Shown here in pieces: positions 41,049 to 49,446 of a DNA stretch of 64,000 bases. How positions within the stretch are numbered: the stretch's first letter is position 1; each line of letters opens with the position of its first letter. Below the pieces are notes generated by a model. That model was not told where the DNA came from. It worked only from the letters and a program-made list of their open reading frames with translations, and made no database searches. The translations under genes and the position numbers were made by a program. This DNA is from Capnocytophaga leadbetteri (GTDB taxonomy: Bacteria; Bacteroidota; Bacteroidia; Flavobacteriales; Flavobacteriaceae): the NCBI RefSeq assembly GCF_003054025.1, contig NZ_QBKG01000001.1:1-64000 (forward strand), read 5' to 3'.

Positions 41049-41372
41049 ATGGACATTGCCAACTTTACTCAAATAACAGAACGCATTCCGCAGGAGCAGC
41101 GAGATGCCTTATTGCGGATTATAGAAATAAAAATGAATGACGATATGAAAGATTTAATATTTGCAATAGAAAAATCAACTGAGGCAAACAAAATGATGAC
41201 GCAGCAATCTACTGAAGCCTATAAAATGATGACGCAGCAGTTGAAGGAAGCCTACGAACTACAGTTTCAAACCCTTAGAACCGAAATCAAAACTATCTAT
41301 TGGGTATTAGGGATTGTAGGCTCAGTATTAGCAATAGCCGTTACGATTGCCCTAGCGGTGTTTGCTAAATAA
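41049..41372 (+). CDS. small coiled-coil protein with C-terminal membrane anchor
   Basis: A 107-residue protein. The middle holds three imperfect 11-residue repeats (STEANKMMTQQ, STEAYKMMTQQ, LKEAYELQFQT), followed by a coiled coil and a C-terminal span IYWVLGIVGSVLAIAVTIAL. The layout resembles DUF1640/CCDC90-like tail-anchored proteins. The function is unknown. It has its own promoter and precedes the aminopeptidase gene by 25 nt. Confidence 0.6.
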   Translation: MDIANFTQITERIPQEQRDALLRIIEIKMNDDMKDLIFAIEKSTEANKMMTQQSTEAYKMMTQQLKEAYELQFQTLRTEIKTIYWVLGIVGSVLAIAVTIALAVFAK

Positions 41373-41397
41373 AGATGAATTTACAAAACTATAAACG

Positions 41398-43167
41398 ATG
41401 AATACAGTTGAAAAATTAGCCCTCTTGCGCTCTAAAATGCAAGAAAACAATATCGGTGCTTTTGTTGTGTATAGCGCCGACCCTCACCTTAGTGAGTATT
41501 TGCCTAAAGAATGGCTCGAACGCGCTTGGTTATCAGGCTTTACTGGCTCTGCGGGCTTCGTAGTGATTACTGGCGACAAGGCAGGATTATGGACAGACTC
41601 GCGCTACTTCGTGCAGTCGGCTATAGAGCTAAAAGGCTCAGGTATCGACCTCTTTAAAGATGGGGTAGAAGGGACGCCCGATTATGCCGATTGGTTGGTG
41701 TCAGTACTCCCTCAAGGAGCAACCGTAGCAGTTAATGCTTTGGCAACTTCGCACGTAGCGTGGGAAAAGCTACAAGCTACTCTAAACGCTAACGGACTCA
41801 AATTAATACATAAGCCGCTACTCGATACTATTTGGACAAACCGCGAAAAAGACCCCTTGCACCACATTTTTGTACACCCCGATAAGTGGGCTGGACAAAC
41901 GGTAGCCGATAAGCTTAAAGCTATCAGAGAGGCTATGGCAGCAAAACGCACACAATTACACCTTATTACCGCCCTTGACGACGTGGCTTGGACACTCAAC
42001 CTACGCGGTAGCGATGTGGCTTATAATCCTGTGTTTTTGGGCTATATAGCGCTAACCGATAAAGAGGCGACCCTTTTCGTAGATAAAGCAAAGCTAACCC
42101 CAGAGGTAGAGGCACATTTGGCTAAAGCGCAAGTTGCCATCCGCGACTACGACGCATTTTACGACTATCTTTCTACCGTAAAAGGTCAAAATATACTTTT
42201 GGCAGCCAATACCAATCAGGCTATTTTTGAAGCATTGCAAAAGGACAACCGCATAGTACAAGCACCAGCCCCTGGCAATCTGATGAAAGCGGTGAAAAAC
42301 GAGACCGAATTAGCAGGTTTCCGCACCGTGATGGAGCGCGATGGGGTAGCAATGGTAAACTTCCTTTATTGGCTTACTCACCAAGTAGGTAAAGAGCCTA
42401 TGACAGAGTACAGCATCGGTAAGAAACTCCGCGAGTTCCGTGCTGCTGGCGCTAACTTCGTAGGCGAAAGTTTCGGCAGTATCATCGGTTATCAGGGCAA
42501 TGGGGCTATAGTGCACTATTCGGCTCCAGAACACGGCAGCAAAGAGGTACACGCTGAGGGCAGTATATTGGTAGACTCTGGCGGACAGTATTTAGAGGGT
42601 ACTACCGACATCACCCGTACCATTCCGTTAGGAAAAGTATCACAACAGTTTATTGATGATAGTACTTTGGTACTCAAAGGAATGATTCAGTTGGCTATGG
42701 TGCAATTCCCTAAAGGAACCAGAGGGGTGCAGTTAGATGCTTATGCACGTATGGCACTTTGGAAAAACCACAAAGACTACGGACACGGCACAGGGCACGG
42801 AGTAGGTAGCTTTATGAACGTACACGAAGGTCCTCAGAATATCCGCAAAGACCTAAATCCACAGGTGCTTCTCAAAGGAATGGTATGTTCTGACGAACCT
42901 GGTTTCTACTTAGAAAATCAGTACGGTATACGCCACGAAAACTTGGTAGCTGTACGCGAGGTAACAACTAATGAGTTTGGTACTTTCTATGATTTTGAAA
43001 CCCTCACCCTTTGTCCGTTTATGCCATCGGGTATCAACGTGTCGCTTCTAACCGATGTAGAGAGACAGTGGCTAAACGCTTATCACAAAACTTGCGAAGA
43101 GAAGTTAGCTAAGCACTTACAAGGCGAGGTGAAACAATGGTTTTTAGAGTTGGTAAAACCGCTATAA
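41398..43167 (+). CDS. pepP: Xaa-Pro aminopeptidase (M24B, APP1-like)
   Basis: A 589-residue aminopeptidase P of the long, eukaryote-like type with two creatinase-like N-terminal domains and a C-terminal pita-bread domain. The metal residues are in LVDSGGQYLEGTTDITRTI (Asp, Asp), GHGTGHGVGSFMNVHEGPQ (His), SDEPGFYLE (Glu) and GIRHENLVAV (Glu). It removes N-terminal residues before proline, which suits a peptide-fermenting organism. It probably shares a message with the small coiled-coil gene. Confidence 0.93.
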   Translation: MNTVEKLALLRSKMQENNIGAFVVYSADPHLSEYLPKEWLERAWLSGFTGSAGFVVITGDKAGLWTDSRYFVQSAIELKGSGIDLFKDGVEGTPDYADWLVSVLPQGATVAVNALATSHVAWEKLQATLNANGLKLIHKPLLDTIWTNREKDPLHHIFVHPDKWAGQTVADKLKAIREAMAAKRTQLHLITALDDVAWTLNLRGSDVAYNPVFLGYIALTDKEATLFVDKAKLTPEVEAHLAKAQVAIRDYDAFYDYLSTVKGQNILLAANTNQAIFEALQKDNRIVQAPAPGNLMKAVKNETELAGFRTVMERDGVAMVNFLYWLTHQVGKEPMTEYSIGKKLREFRAAGANFVGESFGSIIGYQGNGAIVHYSAPEHGSKEVHAEGSILVDSGGQYLEGTTDITRTIPLGKVSQQFIDDSTLVLKGMIQLAMVQFPKGTRGVQLDAYARMALWKNHKDYGHGTGHGVGSFMNVHEGPQNIRKDLNPQVLLKGMVCSDEPGFYLENQYGIRHENLVAVREVTTNEFGTFYDFETLTLCPFMPSGINVSLLTDVERQWLNAYHKTCEEKLAKHLQGEVKQWFLELVKPL

Positions 43168-43172
43168 TAACA

Positions 43173-43246
43173 ATAAATTAGCAAATTAGCAAATGGGTGA
43201 ATTAGCAGATAGGCTAATTTTTCAAATTTGTTAATTTGCTAATTAT
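43173..43246. repeat. longest octamer repeat copy, between pepP and luxS
   Basis: About nine units: AAATTAGC twice, AAATGGGT, GAATTAGC, AGATAGGC, then an inverted half TAATTTTTCAAATTTGTTAA and TTTGCTAA. The two halves face each other around CAAATTTG. That palindrome supplies the luxS -33 box. Confidence 0.8.
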
Positions 43247-43258
43247 TTTATATCTTTG
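43227..43258 (+). promoter_or_regulatory. promoter of luxS, -33 inside the octamer repeat
   Basis: TTTG at 43227-43230, 20-nt spacer, TATCTTTG at 43251-43258. The false TTG start of the longer luxS frame lies in this -7 box. Confidence 0.8.
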
Positions 43259-43279
43259 CAAAAATATCATTTATTACTA

Positions 43280-43762
43280 ATGGAAAGAATAGCCAGTTTT
43301 TGTATAGACCACTTGAAACTTAACAGGGGTATATACGTATCGCGTAAAGATCACGTAGGTAATGAAACGCTTACCTCTTTTGATATCCGTATGAAACTTC
43401 CGTACCGCGAACCCGTACTTGGGAGTGCTGAAATACACACTATTGAACACCTTGCCGCTACTTGGTTGCGCAATAACCCAGAGTGGAAAGATAAGATTAT
43501 CTATTGGGGGACTATGGGTTGTATGACGGGCAATTACCTGATTATTGCCGGCGACTACAGTGCTGAAGATATCGCCCCTCTTATTACACAGCTCTTTGAG
43601 TACATCGCTGATTTCGAAGGCGAAATACCAGGGGCTTCAGCCTTAGAGTGTGGCAACTTTTATAACAATAACCTGCCGATAGCTAAGTATGAGGCTAAAA
43701 AATATTTAGAAGAAACGCTTTATAAACTAACCGCAGAAAACCTGCATTATCCAGAGAATTAG
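43280..43762 (+). CDS. luxS: S-ribosylhomocysteine lyase
   Basis: A 160-residue LuxS. The metal site is HTIEH (His53, His57) with Cys124 in LECGNFYNN; the catalytic Cys81 is in GCMTGNYL. It splits S-ribosylhomocysteine into homocysteine and the precursor of autoinducer 2, in the activated methyl cycle. The start is the ATG at 43280 because the upstream frame begins inside the -7 promoter box. The stop codon lies at the edge of a further octamer repeat. Confidence 0.95.
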   Translation: MERIASFCIDHLKLNRGIYVSRKDHVGNETLTSFDIRMKLPYREPVLGSAEIHTIEHLAATWLRNNPEWKDKIIYWGTMGCMTGNYLIIAGDYSAEDIAPLITQLFEYIADFEGEIPGASALECGNFYNNNLPIAKYEAKKYLEETLYKLTAENLHYPEN

Positions 43763-43800
43763 CAGATGGACTAATTTACGAATTTATAAATTAAAAAATT
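43757..43800. repeat. octamer repeat copy between luxS and mrp
   Basis: Units AATTAGCA, GATGGACT, AATTTACG, AATTTATA, AATTAAAA. Degenerate; it supplies the luxS stop codon. Confidence 0.5.
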
Positions 43801-43806
43801 AACATA

Positions 43807-44925
43807 GTGAATATTAATAAAAAAGATATATTAGAAGCCCTTAGAAAAATAACTACCCCCGGTGAAGGGGCAAATATGGTAGATAGCGGGGCAGTACAAA
43901 ACATAGTAGTTTTTGGCGATGAGGTGGTAGTAGATGTGGTTATCAACAACCCTAGTATGCAAGCCAAAAAACGCACCGAAGTAGAAATTATGAAAGCCAT
44001 ACACGGCGAGGTGCACGAAAAAGCAAAGGTGGTGGTAAATGTAAAAGTAGTCGTGCCTGAAACACCTGAAATAAAAGGCAAACCTATACCAGGTATTCAG
44101 AATGTGATAGCGGTAGCCTCAGGCAAAGGAGGCGTGGGTAAGAGCACCGTAACGGCTAACCTCGCAGCCTCATTAGCTAAAATGGGCTTCAAAGTAGGGA
44201 TACTCGATGCCGATGTTTATGGTCCTTCTATCCCTATTATGTTTGATGTAGCAGGCGAGCGCCCTCAGTCGGTAGTAATTGAAGGAAAATCGTTTATACA
44301 GCCTATCGAAAATTACGGAGTGAAGATACTCTCCATAGGCTTTTTTACCAATGCTAATCAGGCAGTGATATGGCGAGGAGCAATGGCATCAAAAGCCCTC
44401 AATCAAATGATATTCGAGTCGCATTGGGGCGAGTTAGATTTCCTCCTCATCGACCTACCTCCTGGTACAGGCGATATTCACTTAAGCATTATGCAAGCAC
44501 TGCCTGTTACGGGCGCTGTAATAGTAAGTACCCCTCAGAAGATAGCTCTTGCCGATGCGAGACGTGGGGTAGCGATGTTTCAGCAAGAAAACATCAATGT
44601 GCCGGTACTTGGTATCGTAGAGAATATGGCGTACTTCACCCCTGAAGAACTGCCAGATAATAAATACTATATTTTTGGCAAAGAGGGTGCTAAGAACCTC
44701 GCTACCGACTTAAATGTACCTCTGTTAGCAGAAATACCTTTGGTACAAGGTATCAGAGAATCAGGCGACACAGGCAGACCTATAGTGCTACAAGAAAGTA
44801 CTATACAAGCAAAAGCCTTTCAGCACTTAGCACAAGAGGTAGTAAAACAAGTGGTAGCACGCAATGAAAACCTACCCCCCTCTGAAGCTATCAGAATTAC
44901 CAATACAGCAGGCTGTAGTAATTAA
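43807..44925 (+). CDS. mrp: Mrp/NBP35-family iron-sulfur carrier ATPase
   Basis: A 372-residue protein. The N-terminal MIP18/DUF59 domain (about 5-85) has ALRKITTPGEGANMVDSG. The deviant Walker P-loop ASGKGGVGKS is at 104-113, then LDADVYGPSIP and LLIDLPPGTGDIHL. The usual C-terminal CxxC cluster ligands are absent: the matching segment reads YFTPEELPDNKYYIFGKEG. It would still act in Fe-S cluster handling. The start is a GTG. A nifU-like gene lies 560 nt downstream, beyond an inserted toxin pair. Confidence 0.9.
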   Translation: MNINKKDILEALRKITTPGEGANMVDSGAVQNIVVFGDEVVVDVVINNPSMQAKKRTEVEIMKAIHGEVHEKAKVVVNVKVVVPETPEIKGKPIPGIQNVIAVASGKGGVGKSTVTANLAASLAKMGFKVGILDADVYGPSIPIMFDVAGERPQSVVIEGKSFIQPIENYGVKILSIGFFTNANQAVIWRGAMASKALNQMIFESHWGELDFLLIDLPPGTGDIHLSIMQALPVTGAVIVSTPQKIALADARRGVAMFQQENINVPVLGIVENMAYFTPEELPDNKYYIFGKEGAKNLATDLNVPLLAEIPLVQGIRESGDTGRPIVLQESTIQAKAFQHLAQEVVKQVVARNENLPPSEAIRITNTAGCSN

Positions 44926-44944
44926 CAATTAATAATTCACAATT

Positions 44945-45145
44945 ATGGACACACTGATTGTTGAATCACAAAAGAAAGCTATTTCTCCCATTTTAGGTGC
45001 TACTGAAAAAATATCAAAAGGAGCACTAAAAGCTATAAAAGAAGGCTTAGCAGAAGAAAAAGAAGGTATTTTTATACCTCACGATGAAGTGATGAGAGAA
45101 GCCAAGAGAATTATAAATCAATGGGAACAAAAGATGCTGAATTAA
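44945..45145 (+). CDS. antitoxin of a ParE-type pair
   Basis: A 66-residue protein starting MDTLIVESQKKAISPILGAT, with a helical end EVMREAKRIINQWEQKMLN. Size, charge pattern and a 25-nt overlap with the toxin gene identify it as the antitoxin. It lies between mrp and nifU, so the pair has been inserted into an Fe-S gene set. Confidence 0.7.
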   Translation: MDTLIVESQKKAISPILGATEKISKGALKAIKEGLAEEKEGIFIPHDEVMREAKRIINQWEQKMLN

Positions 45146-45462
45146 GAATTGTATGGGTACCTAGAGCACAAATGCAATTCTTAGATGTTTTGTTGTTTTG
45201 GATGGAAAAGACTTTTTCAAGGTCTTATAGTGATAAAATAGAAGCAGAAGTTGAAAAGATTTCTAACCTTCTTAAACAAACTCCAAGAATAGGAAAAAGA
45301 GTATATGATTTTGAAATAGTTGATGAGGAATTAAGAAGAGTAATAGTGCTTCACAATTTTTCTATTTATTACAAAATTATAGAGAGTAGAGGAGAAATTC
45401 GTTTTATTGCTTTCTGGGACAACAGAAATGATCCTGAAGAATTGGATTTAACAGAGTACTAA
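45121..45462 (+). CDS. ParE/RelE-family toxin
   Basis: A 113-residue toxin with the ParE fold: VWVPRAQMQFLDVLLFWMEK, TFSRSYSDKIEAEVEKISNL, PRIGKRVYD and the C-terminal FIAFWDNRNDPEEL, which is typical of Bacteroidetes ParE proteins. Such toxins act on gyrase or on ribosome-bound mRNA. The start overlaps the antitoxin. A downstream start is possible, but the overlap is usual for these pairs. Confidence 0.8.
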   Translation: MGTKDAELRIVWVPRAQMQFLDVLLFWMEKTFSRSYSDKIEAEVEKISNLLKQTPRIGKRVYDFEIVDEELRRVIVLHNFSIYYKIIESRGEIRFIAFWDNRNDPEELDLTEY

Positions 45463-45488
45463 ATCGTAATAACTAATAAAAAACATCA

Positions 45489-45725
45489 ATGACCTCAGAA
45501 GAATTAAGAGAAGAAGTAAAAAACGCCCTTGACAAAATACGTCCGTATCTGCAAAATGACGGAGGCGACATTACGTTAGTAGATATAGAAGATGACAAAA
45601 TAGTGAAAGTGCGCTTAGAGGGTACTTGCACCAATTGTGCCGTAAACCAAATGACCCTAAAGAGTGGGGTAGAAATGACTATAAGAGAATTTGTACCCCA
45701 AATAGAACGAGTAATTAGTATTTAG
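45489..45725 (+). CDS. NifU-like Fe-S scaffold protein (C-terminal domain only)
   Basis: A 78-residue NifU domain: IRPYLQNDGGDITLVDIEDD, then CTNCAVNQMTLKSGVE with the CxxC cluster ligands. It hands Fe-S clusters to target proteins. In related genomes it directly follows mrp; here a toxin pair separates them. The next gene begins 14 nt later. Confidence 0.92.
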   Translation: MTSEELREEVKNALDKIRPYLQNDGGDITLVDIEDDKIVKVRLEGTCTNCAVNQMTLKSGVEMTIREFVPQIERVISI

Positions 45726-45739
45726 ATAATTAGGTAGTA

Positions 45740-46219
45740 ATGAGTATAAACAAAATATCGAAAAAAGAATACTGGAAGCGAAAATGGCTAAGTAAATACC
45801 GCTTAGTAGTAATGGACGATAGTACTTTTGAAGAAAAAACATCGTTTAAACTTAGTAGAATGAACATTTTTGTGTTCGGTTCGCTTTTTGCGTTTATACT
45901 CATCACTCTTACTACTGTATTTATCATTTATTCGCCTTTGCGGCAGTATATTTTGGGCTATACGGCAGTAGAAAACAAAAGAGAAACATTAGGGCTGCTT
46001 TTTAAAGTAGATTCGCTACAGCAAGAGATAGAGAATAATGAGAAGTATTTGGCATCGATAAAAAAAGTGCTCGTAGGGAATATCAAACCCCAACATGATA
46101 AAGATACGGTTAGCTTTAATATCTCTAATCCTCAGAACGACCCTAAAGCCTATAGGGTAACCCCTAATGCTCAAGACTCTATACTGAGAGCCGAAGTAGC
46201 CGAAGAAGAGAAAAAATAG
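45740..46219 (+). CDS. inner-membrane protein resembling the anchor part of an M23 peptidase
   Basis: A 159-residue protein. The basic N-terminus KKEYWKRKWLSKYRLVVMDD is followed by ESTFEE-like DSTFEEKTSFKLSRMN, a span (about residues 47-67), PLRQYILGYTAVE and a coiled coil. In the flavobacterial homologues I recall, this module is followed by a LytM/M23 peptidase domain. Here the protein stops at EVAEEEKK. It is either a peptidase that lost its catalytic end or a free-standing anchor. It lies 23 nt before pdxJ. Confidence 0.55.
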   Translation: MSINKISKKEYWKRKWLSKYRLVVMDDSTFEEKTSFKLSRMNIFVFGSLFAFILITLTTVFIIYSPLRQYILGYTAVENKRETLGLLFKVDSLQQEIENNEKYLASIKKVLVGNIKPQHDKDTVSFNISNPQNDPKAYRVTPNAQDSILRAEVAEEEKK

Positions 46220-46242
46220 TACTCGTAAAACAGACTTTTACA

Positions 46243-46959
46243 ATGACGAAACTAAGTGTAAATATCAATAAAATAGCTACGTTGCGCAATGCGCGTGGCG
46301 GCAATATGCCCGACCTTTTGCAGGTAGCTAAAGATGCGCAACAATTTGGCGCAGAGGGCATCACCATTCACCCACGTCCTGATGAGCGACATATACGCTA
46401 CCAAGATGCGTTCGACCTGCTGAAGGTGGTAACTACTGAGTATAATATAGAGGGAAATCCTATCCCTAAATTTGTAGACCTTGTGCTGCAAGTAAAACCT
46501 ACCCAAGTGACGCTTGTACCCGATGCCGAAGATGCTATCACCTCTAATGCAGGCTGGGATACCCTTAAGCACAAGGATTTTTTAACAGAAGTAGTGGCAG
46601 AGTTTAAGCGCAATGGCATTCGTACCTCGCTATTTGTAGACCCTGTAGAGGCAATGGTTACTGCGGCGGCGGCTACAGGAGCTGACCGAGTAGAGCTTTA
46701 CACCGAAGGGTATGCTCGCGAATATGCCTTAGGCAATAAGGGCGCTATTGCTCCGTATGTAAGAGCAGCCCAAGAGGCTGAAAAAGTAGGCTTAGGACTC
46801 AATGCAGGGCACGACTTAAGCCTTGATAACGTGCAGTACTTCAGAAAGCAAATACCTAACCTTTTAGAGGTATCGATAGGGCACGCTCTTATCTGCGAGG
46901 CACTTTATTTAGGGTTAGAGAATGTGATACAGCTCTACCTCAATAAATTAGCTAATTAG
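46243..46959 (+). CDS. pdxJ: pyridoxine 5'-phosphate synthase
   Basis: A 238-residue TIM barrel that condenses aminoacetone phosphate with deoxyxylulose phosphate in vitamin B6 synthesis. It has [50 protein letters not shown] and [11 protein letters not shown]. The C-terminal NKLAN and stop are encoded by an octamer repeat (46944-46975). It is followed by fbp at 28 nt. Confidence 0.96.
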   Translation: MTKLSVNINKIATLRNARGGNMPDLLQVAKDAQQFGAEGITIHPRPDERHIRYQDAFDLLKVVTTEYNIEGNPIPKFVDLVLQVKPTQVTLVPDAEDAITSNAGWDTLKHKDFLTEVVAEFKRNGIRTSLFVDPVEAMVTAAAATGADRVELYTEGYAREYALGNKGAIAPYVRAAQEAEKVGLGLNAGHDLSLDNVQYFRKQIPNLLEVSIGHALICEALYLGLENVIQLYLNKLAN

Positions 46960-46987
46960 CAATAAACATAAATTAAATAATAACGAA

Positions 46988-48013
46988 ATGAAAACACACC
47001 AAACTTTAGGAGAGTTCATCATTCAGCATCAGAAGGACTTTCAACATTCTACTGGAGAATTTTCTCGGCTATTGAGTGCTATAAAATTAGCCTCAAAATT
47101 AGTAAACCGAGAGGTGAACAAAGCAGGACTTGTAGAGGATATTCTCGGCGATATGGGGCAAGAAAATGTGCAGGGCGAGGTACAAAAGAAGTTAGACGTT
47201 TTTGCCAACGATCTTTTTATCCGTGCACTCACTCAGCGCGATGTGGTATGTGGTATTGCTTCAGAAGAAAACGAATTTTTCATACCCATCAACGCTTCTG
47301 AAAGCAGCCCTAACAGCAAATATGTAGTGCTTATTGACCCGTTAGACGGCTCGAGTAATGCAGATGTAAACGTAACGGTAGGGACTATTTTTTCTATTTA
47401 CAAACGCGTAACTCCTGTAGGTACGCCAGTGCAGTTAGAAGACTTTTTGCAGCCGGGCAATAGGCAAGTAGCGGCAGGTTATGTGGTATACGGGCTTTCT
47501 ACTATGTTAGTCTACACCACAGGGCACGGGGTAAATGGCTTTACTCTCGACCCTTCTATCGGTACTTACTACCTATCACACCCCGATATGAAGTATCCTA
47601 AAGACGGCAATATCTACTCGATAAATGAGGGGAACTATGTTCACTTTCCACAAGGGGTGAAAGACTATATAAAGTACTGTCAGGCGTTAGAAGAGGATCG
47701 CCCTTATACTTCGCGTTATATAGGTTCTTTAGTGTCGGATTTTCATCGTAATATGCTGAAAGGAGGTATTTATATTTACCCGTCAGGTACGCGTACCCCC
47801 CAAGGTAAATTGCGTCTGCTGTACGAGTGCAATCCTATGGCTTTCTTGACTGAACAAGCGGGAGGAAAAGCCTCTGATGGCTACCAACGCATAATGGATA
47901 TTGAACCGAAGAAGCTGCATCAGCGTGTGCCTTTCTTCTGTGGATCAGAAAATATGGTGAAAAAAGCAGAAGAATTTATGGCGAAGTATCCTAATGATAA
48001 GCCTGAATATTAA
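46988..48013 (+). CDS. fbp: class I fructose-1,6-bisphosphatase
   Basis: A 341-residue class I enzyme of gluconeogenesis. The metal-binding [20 protein letters not shown] is present, as are ASEENEFF before it and [40 protein letters not shown] after it. Full length. A long hairpin follows the stop at 24 nt. Confidence 0.96.
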   Translation: MKTHQTLGEFIIQHQKDFQHSTGEFSRLLSAIKLASKLVNREVNKAGLVEDILGDMGQENVQGEVQKKLDVFANDLFIRALTQRDVVCGIASEENEFFIPINASESSPNSKYVVLIDPLDGSSNADVNVTVGTIFSIYKRVTPVGTPVQLEDFLQPGNRQVAAGYVVYGLSTMLVYTTGHGVNGFTLDPSIGTYYLSHPDMKYPKDGNIYSINEGNYVHFPQGVKDYIKYCQALEEDRPYTSRYIGSLVSDFHRNMLKGGIYIYPSGTRTPQGKLRLLYECNPMAFLTEQAGGKASDGYQRIMDIEPKKLHQRVPFFCGSENMVKKAEEFMAKYPNDKPEY

Positions 48014-48036
48014 GTAGTTATAAAAAGGTAGATAAA

Positions 48037-48073
48037 AAACTTGCAAAATATTCGCGAAATATTTTGCAAGTTT
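48037..48073. terminator. hairpin after fbp, overlapping the tRNA-Phe promoter
   Basis: A perfect 16-bp stem AAACTTGCAAAATATT / AATATTTTGCAAGTTT with loop CGCGA. The T-run is better on the - strand (TTTTTT after the stem) than on the + strand (TTT only). It may stop antisense transcription coming from the gldB side as well as fbp. The -33 box of tRNA-Phe lies in its right arm. Confidence 0.7.
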
Positions 48074-48093
48074 CAAAAAAAGTATTACTTTTG
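48063..48093 (+). promoter_or_regulatory. promoter of tRNA-Phe
   Basis: TTTG at 48063-48066, 19-nt spacer, TACTTTTG at 48086-48093. Confidence 0.85.
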
Positions 48094-48115
48094 CACCCGT
48101 AAAAATGAAACAACT

Positions 48116-48188
48116 GGTACCTTAGCTCAGTTGGTAGAGCAAAGGACTGAAAATCCTTGTGTCCCTGGTTCGATTCCTGGAGGTACCA
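48116..48188 (+). tRNA. tRNA-Phe (GAA)
   Basis: 73 nt. Acceptor GGTACCT / AGGTACC, anticodon GAA in CTGAAAA, T loop TTCGATT. Transcribed alone and followed by a terminator. Confidence 0.96.
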
Positions 48189-48243
48189 CGAGATCTTCTT
48201 CATAGAGGAAATTTTTCATATTTTTAAGGATTAGGAATTGCAG

Positions 48244-48276
48244 GAGCCTCAGTAACAACTGAGGCTCTTGTTTTTT
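48244..48276 (+). terminator. intrinsic terminator after tRNA-Phe
   Basis: A 10-bp stem GAGCCTCAGT / ACTGAGGCTC with loop AACA, followed by TTGTTTTTT. Confidence 0.88.
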
Positions 48277-48302
48277 GTGGTTTAATACAAAGCAGAATAA
48301 GA

Positions 48303-48340
48303 ACAATACAGGCGCGAGCTGTAGCTCGCGCCTGTATTGT
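48303..48340. repeat. perfect 18-bp inverted repeat
   Basis: ACAATACAGGCGCGAGCT, a GT spacer, then the exact complement. It is GC-rich in the middle, in an otherwise AT-rich gap, and has no T-run on either side, so it is not a plain terminator. The outer GAACAATACAGG recurs at 35499-35510 and, inverted, at 15349-15360. Confidence 0.85.
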
Positions 48341-48373
48341 ATGAGACAACTCTGTAACACGATGAGACAAGTA

Positions 48374-48450
48374 TTTGCACACTTCAGCAAAACATACGAA
48401 TTTTGCCCTGTAAAGGTTTTAAAGCCATAGTTTGTTCTTTGACATATTGG
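48374..48450 (+). promoter_or_regulatory. orphan rRNA-leader-like segment
   Basis: TTTG at 48374-48377, 20-nt spacer, GAATTTTG at 48398-48405, then a leader containing TTCTTTGACATATTGG at 48435-48450. I recall a closely similar TTGACATATTGG block just before 16S rRNA genes of flavobacteria. No rRNA follows; the segment runs into the 3' end of gldB on the opposite strand. Confidence 0.45.
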
Positions 48451-48463
48451 GAAAAATAGTTTA

Positions 48464-49444
48464 CTATTTAGGCTTATACAGTGATTGTTTAAATAGTTCG
48501 TCAGCTTTCATTGCTAATAGATTTACTAAAGGAGTATCTTTGTGATTTTCGGCATAAGCCTGCACAATCTGATAGCCTATATAACGCCCTATCTGTCCTG
48601 GTGACTGGTTGTCTAACTCTAAATAGAATTTAGAGAAAGGCGCAGGATATAAGAACCGAGAGAGCAGTTTCTTATCAGTTTGGTAGAGTAGCTCCTTTTC
48701 TATAAAATACCGCCATATTTCTGCCTCATTTGCCTTTGCCCAGTCGTATTGGTCAGAAGTATATTTTAGTAGTGTTGCCGGTTTTTTATCGGGCATCAAA
48801 AGACTTTCTAAATACAGCTTTTTGCCTTCGTAAATCATATTGTCTAAAAAGGTGAGATGGGCACCACGAGGTATGAGCCTATTAGCAAATGCCTCTGCTA
48901 CATCTACTGTTAGGTATTGTTTGTCGAGCTCAGTACTGATGTACTGCTGCATCTCCTGATAGTAAGGATGTTTAGCCCCCAAATAGTTGTCAGCACCTAT
49001 TAGCAGCAAGCTGTCGGCATAAATCACTCGCGACTCATAATCTACTCTGCTGATAAGGGTTACTACGCGGGGAGGCTCAAATTTAGGGAAGTAGTATTTG
49101 ATATGCTGGAATAGGCGTTTTAGCTCTTTCTTTTCAGCTGAAAAGTCGCCTAAACTCTTGTGTATTTCGTTGTAAATATCAGCATAACGCAAGTTTACTG
49201 AGGGTTCATCAGGGAAGATAAGTCCGTTGCGAATTTCGCGCCACTCTTCATCGCTAATAGTAGGGGTGAAAAAGTAAGGATACTTCCGGCACAGCTTAGG
49301 CAGGTCGGCATCGGGGGTTTTTACAAATAAAGAGTCTAACCGCACAGTCTCAAAGTGCATTGGTATGGCGGCTATTTCCTTTTCTTTTTTATCGCCACAA
49401 GCTATGGCGGTTATCAGTACAAGGCTTAGTAATATTCTTTTCAT
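48464..49444 (-). CDS. gldB: gliding motility lipoprotein GldB
   Basis: A 326-residue lipoprotein (lipobox AIAC, Cys16). It has the GldB blocks YPYFFTPTISDEEW, RVVTLISRVDYESRVIYADS, LLIGADNYLGAKHPYY and SPGQIGRYIGYQIVQAYAEN. GldB is needed for type IX secretion-linked gliding in flavobacteria. In Flavobacterium gldB is next to gldC and nadE; here it follows an unknown membrane gene at 2 nt and has no gldC beside it. Confidence 0.9.
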   Translation of the reverse strand: MKRILLSLVLITAIACGDKKEKEIAAIPMHFETVRLDSLFVKTPDADLPKLCRKYPYFFTPTISDEEWREIRNGLIFPDEPSVNLRYADIYNEIHKSLGDFSAEKKELKRLFQHIKYYFPKFEPPRVVTLISRVDYESRVIYADSLLLIGADNYLGAKHPYYQEMQQYISTELDKQYLTVDVAEAFANRLIPRGAHLTFLDNMIYEGKKLYLESLLMPDKKPATLLKYTSDQYDWAKANEAEIWRYFIEKELLYQTDKKLLSRFLYPAPFSKFYLELDNQSPGQIGRYIGYQIVQAYAENHKDTPLVNLLAMKADELFKQSLYKPK

Positions 49445-49446
49445 TT

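Noticed and set aside
48037-48073. Hairpin after fbp as a simple fbp terminator
   Set aside because: The + strand has only three T after the stem, so I treat it as undirected and better suited to the opposite strand.
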